Below are positions 1 through 10,483 of a DNA stretch of 64,000 nt, piece by piece. Within the stretch, counting starts at the first letter, position 1. Each line of letters starts with the position of its first letter. The DNA is from Pseudomonadota bacterium (lineage in GTDB: Bacteria > Pseudomonadota > Alphaproteobacteria > Rhizobiales > Beijerinckiaceae): positions 1 to 64,000 of the forward strand of contig JAJXWB010000012.1 of the NCBI GenBank assembly GCA_021781815.1, read 5' to 3'. The position numbers and the translations under genes were made by a program. Below the pieces are notes generated by a model. That model had not been told where the DNA came from. It ran no database searches and worked only from the letters and a program-made list of their open reading frames with translations.

Positions 1-1310
1 CGCGACGACTTCACGCCCGGCGCAGGCTCAAGCTCGTACAATGTCACGACCGGACCAGGCCGTACGTTCACGATCTCGCCCTTTACCCCGAAATCGTCGA
101 GAACCCCCTCAAGAACCCGCGCGGTTTCGTCGAGATGCTCAGGCGACGTATCGGCGTAGAAACTTTCGTCATGCTCGTGCAGGAAATCGAGCGCGGGCAT
201 TTCATAGGCGTCGATGTAGCCCTTGTGCTCGCGCTGCGCCCGTTCACGGCGGGCTGGCTCTTCAGCCGGGCGCGACCCGGCCTTGACTCGCACGCGCATG
301 CGGCCTTGCTCCTGCGGCGGGGGCTCCTGCGGCGGCGCAGGCGCAATGCGGAGGGCGCTTAGCCGGGCGGTCTCGTCGGGCGTGGCCGTGGTCGCGCCGA
401 CGGTGCGTAGCATGTCGGCGAGTCGCTGGATTTCAGAGCGCGGGGAGGGCGTCCGCTGCGGATGCACGCGGCGCGCCACAGGCGCGCGGCGAAGGTCCGG
501 GGCGTCGAATTCCTCGATGGTGACGTTGGCGGCGGCGTCGCCGAGAAAAATGTCGGTTCGCGCCATCGCGGGCGAACGCGGGATCAGAATTTCAACGCGC
601 GGCTCGCGCGGCGAACGCGTTTCGGCATGCAACTGGCTGACGAGATCGACGACGGCGGCGACGTCGGCTTCGGCAAATGCTGCGGAGACCGGGGCTTCTG
701 GCGTCGGTTCGCGCGCCTCGCATGGTTCGGCTTCTGGGGCATCGGGGGCTGTCTGCGGCCCGGCGGCGGCTGGGTGCGGCGGGGCCGGGCGGGCGACGTC
801 AGGGGTGCGCGAGAAGCGGACCCAGCTCGGCTTGCGCCGCTCCTGCTCGGCGCGAACGGCCGATCTGGCGATTTCCTGAGCCAGACGCTCGGCTTCGAGG
901 CGGTCCAGCTCCGCCTTGCGCCGTGCGAGTTCGGCGTCGCTCGTGCGCGCGAACCGGACTGCGCCGGTTGCAGTCTGCTGCATGAGGGTTGCGCGTCGTT
1001 TGGCGCGGGCGGGGGCGGCGGGCGCGGCAGGCGGCGGCGCCACAGTCGCCGGCGCCTGGATCGATGCGGATGCAGGGGATGCGTCCGCCCGCATCATTGC
1101 GAGCGGTTCCGCGCTTGCGCCCGCCATCGGCGGCTGCCCGCCAGAAGGCGCGGGGCGCATCTGGCGCGCTGGCGTCCGCGGCGGCTCGCCCATTCGGATT
1201 TCGCGCAGTTCGACCGGATTGACGTTGCGGTTCCGAGCCGGGCGCGGGCCGCCGCCGTCCTCGTCCTTCAGCGCGTCGAGAATTTTGGCGATCCAGGTGT
1301 CGAATGTCAT
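1..1310 (-). CDS. ftsK: FtsK/SpoIIIE-type DNA translocase, N-terminal part (runs off the left edge)
   Basis: Reverse-strand frame from ATG at 1310 reads MTFDTWIAKILDALKDEDGGG... Pro/Ala-rich linker ... YADTSPEHLDETARVLEGVLDDFGVKGEIVNVRPGPVVTLYELEPAPGVKSS, typical of the FtsK alpha domain; open to the window edge so absent from the ORF track. Confidence 0.85.
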   Translation of the reverse strand, partial: MTFDTWIAKILDALKDEDGGGPRPARNRNVNPVELREIRMGEPPRTPARQMRPAPSGGQPPMAGASAEPLAMMRADASPASASIQAPATVAPPPAAPAAPARAKRRATLMQQTATGAVRFARTSDAELARRKAELDRLEAERLAQEIARSAVRAEQERRKPSWVRFSRTPDVARPAPPHPAAAGPQTAPDAPEAEPCEAREPTPEAPVSAAFAEADVAAVVDLVSQLHAETRSPREPRVEILIPRSPAMARTDIFLGDAAANVTIEEFDAPDLRRAPVARRVHPQRTPSPRSEIQRLADMLRTVGATTATPDETARLSALRIAPAPPQEPPPQEQGRMRVRVKAGSRPAEEPARRERAQREHKGYIDAYEMPALDFLHEHDESFYADTSPEHLDETARVLEGVLDDFGVKGEIVNVRPGPVVTLYELEPAPGVKSS

Positions 1311-1476
1311 GGGTGCGGGTTTCCGTCGGGGGCGATCCAGCATTAACCTTCGCCGGTTAAAGGCCGGTTATCCCTAACGTTCAGAGCGCCTGATTTTGTC
1401 GTCCACAGGTCGCTTTGACCGGAGGGCGCCAGGCGCCTACGACTGCTGCTTCTGTCGTTGAGCGCGAGTCGGCCCC

Positions 1477-3780
1477 ATGAAATCCATCAACCAGCGTATC
1501 GCCGAGGAACTGATGGTCGCCGAACGACAAGTCGCGGCGGCGGTCGATCTGCTCGATGGCGGGGCGACGGTGCCTTTCATCGCGCGCTATCGCAAGGAGG
1601 CGACCGGCGCCCTTGACGACACGCAATTGCGCACTCTGGAAGAGCGGCTGCGTTACTTGCGCGAGCTCGAAGACCGGCGCAAGGCGATCCTCGAGTCCGT
1701 GCGCGCGCAAGGCAAGCTCGACGACGCGCTCGAAAAGGCCATTCTCGGGGCCGACGCCAAGGCGCGGCTGGAGGACATCTATCTGCCCTACAAGCCGAAG
1801 CGCCGCAGCAAGGCGCAGATCGCGCGCGAGAACGGCCTGGAGCCGCTGGCCGACAGCCTGCTCGCGCATCCCGAACGCGACCCGAAGCAGCAGGCTGCGG
1901 CGTTTGTCCAGCCCGACGCCGTAGCGACCGCCGAGGACGCGCTCGATGGCGCGCGCTCCATCCTGGTCGAGCGATTCGCCGAGGACGCCGGATTGATCGG
2001 GCGGTTGCGCGAGGAATTCTGGACATGCGGCAAGCTCGTCTCGACCGTGCGCGACGGCAAACAGACCGAGGGCGCGAAATTTTCCGACTATTTCGATTAC
2101 TCCGAGCCACTAACCAAATTGCCGTCGCATCGCATTCTTGCGGCGATGCGCGGCGAGCGCGATGAGATTCTCGATCTGCGCATGGTCGCCGATCCCTCGG
2201 CCGACCCGGCGGCGCGGACGCCGGGCCCTTACGAAATGGCCATCGCCAGCCGCTTCGGCGTCGCCGATCGGGGCCGTCCCGGCGACAAGTGGTTGATCGA
2301 CTGCGTACGCTGGGCGTGGCGCACAAAGATCGAGATGCAGCTTGCGATCGATCTGCGCATGCGACTGTGGACGCATGCGGAAGAGGAGGCCGTGCGCATT
2401 TTCGGTTCGAACCTGCGCGACCTGCTGCTTGCTGCGCCGGCCGGCGCGCGCGCGACGATGGGGCTGGACCCGGGATATCGCACCGGCGTGAAAGTCGCTG
2501 TGGTCGATGCGACGGGCAAGGTCGTGGCGACGGGCGCAATATTTCCGCACGAACCGCAGCGACGCTGGGACGAGAGCATCGCGGCGCTCGCCGCGCTGTG
2601 CCAGAAGCACGACGTCGAACTGATCGCCATCGGCAACGGCACCGCCTCGCGCGAGACCGAAAAGCTCGCGACCGAACTTCTGAAGAAATATACGCAGATC
2701 AAGGCGACCAAGGTGATCGTGTCGGAGGCGGGCGCTTCCGTCTATTCCGCATCGGCCTATGCCGCGTCCGAACTTCCGGAACTCGACGTGACGCTTCGCG
2801 GCGCAGTGTCTATCGCGCGGCGCCTGCAGGATCCGTTGGCGGAACTTGTGAAGGTCGAGCCGAAGGCGATTGGCGTCGGCCAGTACCAGCACGACGTTTC
2901 CGAACACAAGCTGGGCCGATCGCTTGATGCGGTGGTGGAGGATTGCGTCAACGCCGTTGGCGTCGACGTCAACACAGCGTCCGCCAAATTGCTCGCGCGC
3001 GTTTCGGGAATTGGCGAAAGCCTCGCGCAGACAATTGTCGCCTATCGCAACGAAGCAGGCGCATTCCGCACGCGCGCCCAACTGAAGAAAGTGCCGCGCC
3101 TCGGCGCGCGCGCCTTCGAACTTTCGGCTGGATTTTTGCGCATCGTCGGCGGCGAGGATCCGCTCGATCGCTCAGGCGTGCATCCGGAAACCTATCCGGT
3201 CGTGCGCAAGATCGTCGCGAAGGCGGGCGGGGACATCGGCGCGCTAATCGGAAACAGCAAGGCTCTGGCAGCGCTTCGACCGGCGGATTTCACCGACGCG
3301 ACCTTCGGCCTGCCGACGGTGATCGATATCTTCAGGGAGCTGGAAAAGCCCGGCCGCGATCCGCGTCCGGCCTTCAGGACGGCTGAGTTCAAGGACGGAG
3401 TCGAGGCGATCGGCGACCTGAAGCCCGGCATGATCCTCGAAGGCGTCGTCACGAATGTCGCGGCCTTCGGCGCCTTCGTCGACATCGGCGTGCATCAGGA
3501 CGGACTCGTGCACGTCTCGGCCATGTCGAGAAATTTCGTCAAGGATCCGCGCGATGTGGCGAAGCCCGGCGATATTGTGAAGGTGAAGGTGATGGAGATC
3601 GACGCGCCGCGAAAGCGCATCAGTCTCACCATGCGTCTTGACGATACGGCGGAGGCGCGACCGAAACCGCAAGGCCAGCGTATGGACCGAGGACAGGAGA
3701 GGTACGTGCGCGAACCGCAGCGCGCAGGCGACAGCGCGCTGGCGGATGCGCTGCGGCGCGCGGCGGCGCAGCGAAGGTAG
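1477..3780 (+). CDS. tex: Tex-family RNA-binding transcriptional accessory protein with C-terminal S1 domain
   Basis: 767 aa; Tex-like N-terminus, YqgF-like [16 protein letters not shown], HhH and S1 ([31 protein letters not shown]) motifs. Confidence 0.95.
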   Translation: MKSINQRIAEELMVAERQVAAAVDLLDGGATVPFIARYRKEATGALDDTQLRTLEERLRYLRELEDRRKAILESVRAQGKLDDALEKAILGADAKARLEDIYLPYKPKRRSKAQIARENGLEPLADSLLAHPERDPKQQAAAFVQPDAVATAEDALDGARSILVERFAEDAGLIGRLREEFWTCGKLVSTVRDGKQTEGAKFSDYFDYSEPLTKLPSHRILAAMRGERDEILDLRMVADPSADPAARTPGPYEMAIASRFGVADRGRPGDKWLIDCVRWAWRTKIEMQLAIDLRMRLWTHAEEEAVRIFGSNLRDLLLAAPAGARATMGLDPGYRTGVKVAVVDATGKVVATGAIFPHEPQRRWDESIAALAALCQKHDVELIAIGNGTASRETEKLATELLKKYTQIKATKVIVSEAGASVYSASAYAASELPELDVTLRGAVSIARRLQDPLAELVKVEPKAIGVGQYQHDVSEHKLGRSLDAVVEDCVNAVGVDVNTASAKLLARVSGIGESLAQTIVAYRNEAGAFRTRAQLKKVPRLGARAFELSAGFLRIVGGEDPLDRSGVHPETYPVVRKIVAKAGGDIGALIGNSKALAALRPADFTDATFGLPTVIDIFRELEKPGRDPRPAFRTAEFKDGVEAIGDLKPGMILEGVVTNVAAFGAFVDIGVHQDGLVHVSAMSRNFVKDPRDVAKPGDIVKVKVMEIDAPRKRISLTMRLDDTAEARPKPQGQRMDRGQERYVREPQRAGDSALADALRRAAAQRR

Positions 3781-3811
3781 GGCCGCGCGCCGCTCCAGAA
3801 ACCTCGTTCTG

Positions 3812-5362
3812 TCAAACGATACGGCTCTTGCGGTCGCCCCAGTAACGGTCGCGCAGCAGACGCTTGTAGAGCTTACCAGTCGGCAGGCGCGGCAGTTCGT
3901 CCGCGAAGTCAATGGAGCGCGGAACCTTCTGACGCGACAGATGTTCGCCGCAGAACGTGATCAGTTCCTGCGCCAGCGCCGACCCGGCGTTCACGCCCGG
4001 CATGGCCTGCACGACCGCCTTCACCTCCTCGCCGAGATCGGGGTTCGGCACGCCGAAAACCGCGGCGTCGGCGACCTTGGGATGGGTAATCAGCAGATTT
4101 TCGCATTCCTGCGGATAGATGTTCACACCGCCCGAGATGATCATGAAGGTCGATCGGTCGGTCAGATAGAGGTAGCCGTCGTCGTCGACATAACCCACGT
4201 CGCCGACCGTGCTCATCGTTCCATCGGGCGAGCGAGAGTCCTTCGTCTTTTCCGGGTCATGAAAATATTCGAAAGGCGATCCCGACTTGAACCAGAGCGT
4301 GCCGGACTGGCCTTTCGGCGCCGGATTCATCTGATCGTCGAGGACATGCAGTTCGCCGAGCATGAGCTTGCCGACAGTGCCGCGATGGCTGAGCCATTGC
4401 GGCGTGTCGCAGGCGGTGAAACCCATACCCTCGGTGGCGCCGTAATATTCGTGGATGATCGGTCCCCACCAGTCGATCATCTGTTCCTTCACCTGCACGG
4501 GGCAGGGCGCTGCGGCGTGCACGACGACTTCCAGCGGCGAGAGATCATATCTCTTGCGGGCTTCTTCCGGCAGTTTCAGCATGCGCGAAAACATCGTCGG
4601 CACGAGCTGCGAATGCGTGACCTTGTGCTGCTCGACGAGTTGCAGATAGTGCTCCGGGTCGAACCGCTCCATGACGATGACTTTCGCACCGCGCGCGATC
4701 GCCAGATTGACTGCGGCCTGCGGCGCGGAATGGTAAAGCGGCGCCGGAGACAGGTAGATCATGCCGTCACGGTAGCCCCAGAGCTTGTCGAGGAAATCGA
4801 ACAGGGGCAGACGCTGTGTCGGCGGCTGGTCCGGGAGGGGGCGAAGGATGCCCTTAGGCCGGCCTGTTGTGCCGGAAGAATAGAGCATGGCCGTGCCGAG
4901 CCGCTCGTCGGGTATGGGCGTCGAGGGGAAGCCTCTGGTCGCTTCGTCGAGGTTGACGACCTTGCCGCCGTCGCCCGGTCCGTCGACTACAATGCAAAGT
5001 TCGACCCGAGGGCAGGTCTTGAGGGCCGCGAGCGCGACCTCGCGCTTGGCCTGTGACGTAATCAAGATGCGCGCTTCGCAATTGCCGACGATATAGGCAA
5101 GCTCTTCGGCGGTCAGGAACGAGTTGACGCAGGTGTAGTAGAGGCCGGACCGCTCGCCTGCTCCGCAGCATTCCACGTAGCGCGCGTTGTTCTCCATGAT
5201 GATGGCATAATGATCCAGCCGGCGCAGTCCGCGCGCGCGGAAAAGGTGCGCCAGCCGGTTCTCTCTGGCCTCCAGTTCGCCGTAGGCGATGGTTTCGCCG
5301 GACATGGCCATGACCACCGCCGGTTGGTTCGACCGGGCCGCAGCTTGAACGCCAGGGTACAT
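3812..5362 (-). CDS. AMP-dependent acyl-CoA synthetase/ligase
   Basis: 516 aa; YSSGTTGRPKG, YGATEG and GKLYKRLLRDRYW motifs of the ANL superfamily. Confidence 0.9.
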   Translation of the reverse strand: MYPGVQAAARSNQPAVVMAMSGETIAYGELEARENRLAHLFRARGLRRLDHYAIIMENNARYVECCGAGERSGLYYTCVNSFLTAEELAYIVGNCEARILITSQAKREVALAALKTCPRVELCIVVDGPGDGGKVVNLDEATRGFPSTPIPDERLGTAMLYSSGTTGRPKGILRPLPDQPPTQRLPLFDFLDKLWGYRDGMIYLSPAPLYHSAPQAAVNLAIARGAKVIVMERFDPEHYLQLVEQHKVTHSQLVPTMFSRMLKLPEEARKRYDLSPLEVVVHAAAPCPVQVKEQMIDWWGPIIHEYYGATEGMGFTACDTPQWLSHRGTVGKLMLGELHVLDDQMNPAPKGQSGTLWFKSGSPFEYFHDPEKTKDSRSPDGTMSTVGDVGYVDDDGYLYLTDRSTFMIISGGVNIYPQECENLLITHPKVADAAVFGVPNPDLGEEVKAVVQAMPGVNAGSALAQELITFCGEHLSRQKVPRSIDFADELPRLPTGKLYKRLLRDRYWGDRKSRIV

Positions 5363-5518
5363 TCATATCCTCCCCAATGGACTATCGAGAGACATCCTAA
5401 CGACATCCTGGAAAGACAAAAGGCGCCTGCGTCAGTGGGCGGCTTTGACTTGATGACGCCCTGCGACTAGGCAATCTCTCGATGCGGTGATGGGCGGGCG
5501 GCCCTAGGGGGATTTTCG

Positions 5519-6163
5519 ATGCTTCGCTGGTTTCAGGCGTTGATGCCGCGCGAGGACATGTTTTTCGGCATGTTCATCCAACACGCCGCGCTCGTCGCGC
5601 AGGGCGCGGTTGCGCTGCGCGGCGTATTGCAGGGCGGCGACGACGTTCCGCGCCATTCGGCGGACGTGTCGCGGCTTGAGAACGACGCCGACGCGATCGC
5701 CCGCGAAGTGCTGCTCGCGGTTCGTCGCACCTTCATCACGCCGTTCGACCGCTCCGACATCAGTGGCCTGTCGACCGCCCTCGACGACGCGATCGACCAG
5801 ATGCTGCGCACGACGAAGAAGATTGGCCTGTTCGACCTGCGTTCTTTCGAGCCGATGATGGTCGAGATGGCCGATGTGATCGTCGATGCCGCGGAGCTGG
5901 CGCAACGCATGGTCGACATGCTGCCGGACATGCGCAGCAACAACGCGCGCATTTCCGGTCTGATCGTGCAGATGACGAAGTTGGAGGAGAAGGCGGACGA
6001 ACTGCATGACCAGGGCGTCAAGGCGCTCTATCTCGCGCATCGCAGTGTCGATCCGATGGCCTTCGTCGTCGGCTCGGAGATTTACGATCATCTCGAGAAA
6101 GTGGTCGACCGTCTCGAGGATATCGCCAACCACGTCGGCGACATCGTCATCGCGCAGATGTGA
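5519..6163 (+). CDS. DUF47/PhoU-like phosphate transport accessory protein
   Basis: 214 aa, PhoU-like helical protein directly upstream of a PiT transporter. Confidence 0.85.
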   Translation: MLRWFQALMPREDMFFGMFIQHAALVAQGAVALRGVLQGGDDVPRHSADVSRLENDADAIAREVLLAVRRTFITPFDRSDISGLSTALDDAIDQMLRTTKKIGLFDLRSFEPMMVEMADVIVDAAELAQRMVDMLPDMRSNNARISGLIVQMTKLEEKADELHDQGVKALYLAHRSVDPMAFVVGSEIYDHLEKVVDRLEDIANHVGDIVIAQM

Positions 6164-6182
6164 CAGGGGGAATCGCGTGGAA

Positions 6183-7181
6183 ATGTCGCCCGGCCTCGCG
6201 ATTGTCGTCTTTCTGGTCGCAGTCGCTCTCGTCTTCGATCTGCTGAACGGGTTACACGACGCCGCCAATTCGATCGCCACGATCGTCTCCACGCGTGTGT
6301 TGCGGCCGCAATTCGCCGTCGCCTGGGCCGCGTTCTTCAATTTCGTCGCCTTCCTGTTTTTCGGCCTTCATGTCGCGCAGACCGTCGGCACAGGCATCGT
6401 CACGCCGGACATTGTCGACGATCATGTGATCTTTGGCGCGCTGATGGGCGCAATCGTCTGGAACGTCGTGACCTGGTGGGCGGGCATTCCGTCGAGTTCG
6501 TCGCATGCTCTGATCGGCGGGCTCGTCGGGGCGGGGGCCTCGAAGGGCGGGCTGTCGGTGATCGTCTGGAAGGGCCTGATGACGACGTCGGCCGCGATCA
6601 TTGGCTCGCCGCTGCTCGGTTTCCTGTTTGCGCTCATGCTCGTGCTGGCTGTGTCGTGGCTGTTCCTGCGTACGGCGCCGCTGGCTGTCGACCGCTATTT
6701 CCGCATCCTGCAATTTGGCTCGGCCTCGCTCTATTCGTTGGGACATGGCGGCAACGACGCGCAGAAGACGATGGGGATCATCGCCGTTCTGCTCTACACT
6801 CATGGTCAGACGGGCGGCGCCTTCCACGTTCCGCTTTGGGTCGTGCTTTCCTGTCAGGCAGCGATGGGGCTTGGCACCCTGCTCGGCGGCTGGCGCATCG
6901 TTCACACGATGGGATCGCGCATCACCCGACTTCAGCCGGTGCAGGGGTTTTGCGCCGAAACGGGCGGGGCGGCGACCCTGTTTCTGGCGACAGCGTTTGG
7001 CATTCCGGTCTCGACCACTCATACGATCACCGGCGCGATCATCGGCGTCGGCGCCGCTCGGCGCGTGTCGGCTGTTCGCTGGAACGTCGCCCAGGGTATC
7101 GTCATCGCCTGGGTCGTCACCATGCCTGCGGCAGCCGTCATGGCGGCCGTCGCTTACTGGATTGCCACTTTTCTGTTCTGA
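6183..7181 (+). CDS. pit: PiT-family inorganic phosphate transporter
   Basis: GLHDAANSIATIVSTRVLRPQ and GGNDAQKTMG duplicated PiT signatures; ATG at 6183 (GTG at 6177 alternative). Confidence 0.9.
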   Translation: MSPGLAIVVFLVAVALVFDLLNGLHDAANSIATIVSTRVLRPQFAVAWAAFFNFVAFLFFGLHVAQTVGTGIVTPDIVDDHVIFGALMGAIVWNVVTWWAGIPSSSSHALIGGLVGAGASKGGLSVIVWKGLMTTSAAIIGSPLLGFLFALMLVLAVSWLFLRTAPLAVDRYFRILQFGSASLYSLGHGGNDAQKTMGIIAVLLYTHGQTGGAFHVPLWVVLSCQAAMGLGTLLGGWRIVHTMGSRITRLQPVQGFCAETGGAATLFLATAFGIPVSTTHTITGAIIGVGAARRVSAVRWNVAQGIVIAWVVTMPAAAVMAAVAYWIATFLF

Positions 7182-7183
7182 TC

Positions 7184-7209
7184 TGCGAAATAGATCTGCA
7201 TATTTCGCA
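7184..7209. repeat. Perfect 9-bp inverted repeat just after the PiT stop codon
   Basis: TGCGAAATA-gatctgca-TATTTCGCA. Confidence 0.7.
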
Positions 7210-7329
7210 TTACTCGCCCACGGTCCTGCGCGTTGCGAGCGATTCATGCTCGCAGTGCGATACGAACCTTCCGCAGCGCGGGATTTCCGATAAGGTGCCG
7301 GCCAACGATTCAAGGAGGGCGGTTCCCGC

Positions 7330-8115
7330 ATGATACTCGACAACACTATTTCCGCGGTCGTCACCGGCGGCGCTTCCGGCCTCGGCGCCGCCACAGCGCG
7401 CATGCTCGCCTCGCACGGGGTAAAGGTCGCGATCTTCGATCTCAACGAAGATCTGGGCGAAAAGGTCGCGAAGGAAATCGGCGGCGTATTCTGCAAGGTG
7501 AACGTCGGCTCGACCGAGGAGGTGGACGCAGGCTTCGCCAAGGCGCGCGCGGCCAACGGCCAGGAACGAATCATGGTCAATTGCGCGGGCGTCGGCGGCG
7601 GAGCCGCCAAGACAGCCTCGATCGATCGCGAGACCAAGAAGCCGAAGGAATATCCGCTCGAGAATTTCGAGCGCATCATCAACATCAATCTGGTCGGCAC
7701 GTTCCGCTGCATCACCAAGTCGGCCGCCGGCATGCTGACCCTGCCGGTCCTGCCCTGCGGCGACCGCGGCGCGATCGTCAACACGGCGTCGGTGGCCGCG
7801 GAAGACGGCCAGATCGGCCAGGTCGCTTATACCGCATCGAAAGCCGGCGTCGTCGGCATCACGCTCGTGGTGGCGCGCGATCTCTCCGACGCCAACATTC
7901 GCTGCAACACCATCCTGCCCGGCATCTTCGACACGCCGCTGCTGGCGCGGGCGCCAGAAAACGTGAAGGCGGGCCTCGCCGCAATGGTGCCGCATCCCAA
8001 ACGTCTCGGCCGCGCCGAGGAATACGCGCAACTCGCCCACACCATGATAACCTGCGGCTATTTCAACGGCGAGGACGTCCGTCTCGATGGGGCGATCCGC
8101 ATGGCGCCGCGCTAA
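7330..8115 (+). CDS. SDR-family 3-hydroxyacyl-CoA dehydrogenase-like
   Basis: 261 aa; TGGASGLGAATARML and YTASKAG; HSD17B10-like architecture. Confidence 0.85.
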   Translation: MILDNTISAVVTGGASGLGAATARMLASHGVKVAIFDLNEDLGEKVAKEIGGVFCKVNVGSTEEVDAGFAKARAANGQERIMVNCAGVGGGAAKTASIDRETKKPKEYPLENFERIININLVGTFRCITKSAAGMLTLPVLPCGDRGAIVNTASVAAEDGQIGQVAYTASKAGVVGITLVVARDLSDANIRCNTILPGIFDTPLLARAPENVKAGLAAMVPHPKRLGRAEEYAQLAHTMITCGYFNGEDVRLDGAIRMAPR

Positions 8116-8176
8116 GCAAGCCGCGCCAGGACTCAGAACCCCTGCGCTAGGGGGCAGCACATGGAAGGAAACGACA

Positions 8177-9400
8177 ATGACCGAAGCATGGATCATCGAC
8201 GCATGCCGCACGCCGCGGGGCGTCGGCAAGGCCGGCAAGGGCGCGTTGTGGGATGTTCACCCGCAGCAACTCGGCGCGACCGTTCTGAAGGCGCTTGCCG
8301 AGCGCAACAAGATCGACACGAAGGAAGTCGGCGACATCATCTGGGGCACTTCGGCGCAGATCGGTCCGCAGAGCGGCGATCTCGGCCGCATGTCGGCGCT
8401 CGACGCCGGCTATGACGTCCTCGCCAGCGGCATCACGATTGATCGCTTCTGCGGCTCCGGCATTTCCGCCGTGAATTTCGCCGCGGCCTGCATCATGTCG
8501 GGCATGGAAGATCTCGTCATCGGCGGCGGCGCGGAAATGATGTCGATGCCCGGACGCCGTGCGGGCGCGATGGACAACGGCAATATGCGCTTGCGCCTGC
8601 ATCATCCGCAGACGCATCAGGGCGTCTGCGCCGACGCCATCGCCACGATGGAAGGTATCTCGCGCGAAGCTCTGGATGAGGCGGGCTACGTCTCGCAGCA
8701 GCGCGCCGATGTCGCGATCAAGGAAGGCCGCTTCAACAAGTCGCTGGTTCCCGTTTACAAGGAAGACGGCACGCTCGCGCTCGACCACGAGGAATATCCG
8801 CGTCCGCAGACGACGCGCGAAGGTCTGGCCAACCTGAAGCCCGCCTTCCCCGCGCTCGCGAACGCCCCGCTCGACGAACAGGGCACGACCTACCTCAGCC
8901 TGATCCTGCAGGCCTATCCGGACCTGAAGATCGACTATCGTCACCACGCCGGCAATTCCTCCGGTGTCGTCGATGGTTCCGGTGCGGTGCTGCTGGCGTC
9001 CGACAGCTACGCCAAGGCCCACGGCCTGAAACCTCGCGCGAGGATTCGGGCGATGGCGAACATGGGCGACAGCCCGGAGCTGATGCTGAACGCGCCGGTT
9101 CCCGCCGCAAAGAAGGTGCTCGAGAAGGCCGGTCTCAAGAAGGAGGACATCGACCTCTGGGAGATCAACGAGGCCTTCGCCGTCGTGTCGGAAAAGTTCC
9201 AGCGCGACCTCGATCTCGATCGCGACAAGGTCAATGTCAACGGCGGCTCGATTGCGCTCGGACATCCGATCGGCGCAACCGGCGCGATTCTGATCGGCAC
9301 AGTGCTCGATGAGCTCGAACGTCGGGGCAAGCAGTTCGGCCTCGTGACGATGTGCGCCGCCGGCGGCATGGCGCCAGCGATCGTCATCGAGAGGATATGA
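8177..9400 (+). CDS. Acetyl-CoA C-acyltransferase (thiolase)
   Basis: 407 aa from ATG 8177; RFCGSGISAVNFAAACIMSG, NVNGGSIALGHPIGATG, CAAGGMAPAIVIER. Confidence 0.93.
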   Translation: MTEAWIIDACRTPRGVGKAGKGALWDVHPQQLGATVLKALAERNKIDTKEVGDIIWGTSAQIGPQSGDLGRMSALDAGYDVLASGITIDRFCGSGISAVNFAAACIMSGMEDLVIGGGAEMMSMPGRRAGAMDNGNMRLRLHHPQTHQGVCADAIATMEGISREALDEAGYVSQQRADVAIKEGRFNKSLVPVYKEDGTLALDHEEYPRPQTTREGLANLKPAFPALANAPLDEQGTTYLSLILQAYPDLKIDYRHHAGNSSGVVDGSGAVLLASDSYAKAHGLKPRARIRAMANMGDSPELMLNAPVPAAKKVLEKAGLKKEDIDLWEINEAFAVVSEKFQRDLDLDRDKVNVNGGSIALGHPIGATGAILIGTVLDELERRGKQFGLVTMCAAGGMAPAIVIERI

Positions 9401-9417
9401 TCGCCAGCGACAACCCT

Positions 9418-9490
9418 GCGAGCGAAGCGAAGCAATTCATCCCCATGTCGGGGAGATGGATTGCTTCGCCGCCTCATTGCTTGCAATGAC
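9418..9490. repeat. REP-like intergenic palindrome
   Basis: gcgagcgaagcgaagcaattcatcccc ... ggggagatggattgcttcgccgcctcattgcttgcaatgac: imperfect inverted repeat resembling intergenic palindromes common in Rhizobiales. Confidence 0.55.
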
Positions 9491-9558
9491 ATTGTGTCGG
9501 CGAGGTTCGGCGCGCAGAACTAATTTCAGGCGATCGACTTGATGACGACGCTCAACCG

Positions 9559-10335
9559 TCAACGCCGCGCAAAGGACTTGAACCAGTCCAGACCGTCACG
9601 TGTTGTACCGCGTGGGGTATATTCGCAGCCCACGAAGCCGGCATAGCCGAGCCTGTCGAGTTCGGCGAACAGAAATGGATAATTGAGTTCCTCGCCGTCA
9701 GGCTCATTGCGTGACGGGACGCTCGCTATCTGCACATGGCCGATGATCGGCAGTAAACGCCGAAAAGCGACGGTCACGTCGCCATGCATGATCTGGCGAT
9801 GGTAGATGTCGAACTGCAGTTTCAGATTGTGCGCCCCGTGATTGGCGATCGTTCGCTCGGCGCGCCCGAAATCATCAAGGAAATAGCCTGGCATGTTGCG
9901 TGCGTTGATTGGCTCGATCAGGAGATCTAGACCTTTCGAGGCAAGCTCTGACGTAGCGTAATCGAGCGCGCGAACAAAGGACACGCTCGCCTTATCATCC
10001 GCCGGCGAGGCGATCCCGGCCATCATGTGCAGACGCCTTGCGCCGGCGGCCTCCGCATAGTCGAGCGCGCGGACGACGCCGGACCTGAATTCGTCGAACC
10101 GATTGGGCAGCGCGGCGAGGCCGCGTTCGCCAGCCGTGAGATCGCCCGGCGGCAGGTTGAACAGGGCCAGCGTGAGGCGATTGCGGCGAAGGCGCTCGGC
10201 GATGGCCTCGGGCGGGTGATCGTAAGGGAAGAGAAATTCGACGGCCGAAAATCCTGCGTCCGCCGCAGCGTCGAATCGGTCGAGAAAATCGTGTTCCGCA
10301 AACAACATCGAGAGATTGGCGGCGAAGGCGGGCAT
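9559..10335 (-). CDS. hyi: Hydroxypyruvate isomerase-family (TIM-barrel) protein
   Basis: 258 aa from ATG 10335: MPAFAANLSMLFAEHDFLDRF... Hyi/OtnI-like. Confidence 0.8.
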   Translation of the reverse strand: MPAFAANLSMLFAEHDFLDRFDAAADAGFSAVEFLFPYDHPPEAIAERLRRNRLTLALFNLPPGDLTAGERGLAALPNRFDEFRSGVVRALDYAEAAGARRLHMMAGIASPADDKASVSFVRALDYATSELASKGLDLLIEPINARNMPGYFLDDFGRAERTIANHGAHNLKLQFDIYHRQIMHGDVTVAFRRLLPIIGHVQIASVPSRNEPDGEELNYPFLFAELDRLGYAGFVGCEYTPRGTTRDGLDWFKSFARR

Positions 10336-10483
10336 GAATTGTCCTGACGCGCTGCTATCTGCGTGGGGGCGAACTGGCGCCGGGCGATTGAGCGAAGACG
10401 GGGCGGGCCGACGGCGCACCCTGTCGAGCCAGCCCATTGCAAGGCAAATCATGCGGGCTGTCCAATGGCATTTTCGCGAGGGA

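Noticed and set aside
462-1346. Plus-strand ORFs in the first 1.3 kb
   Set aside because: The reverse strand encodes a clear FtsK; the plus ORFs are shadows that appear only because the partial FtsK frame is not listed
6252-7784. 510-aa minus-strand ORF opposite pit and the SDR gene
   Set aside because: Antisense to two confident genes and spans their intergenic gap; low-complexity Arg-rich translation
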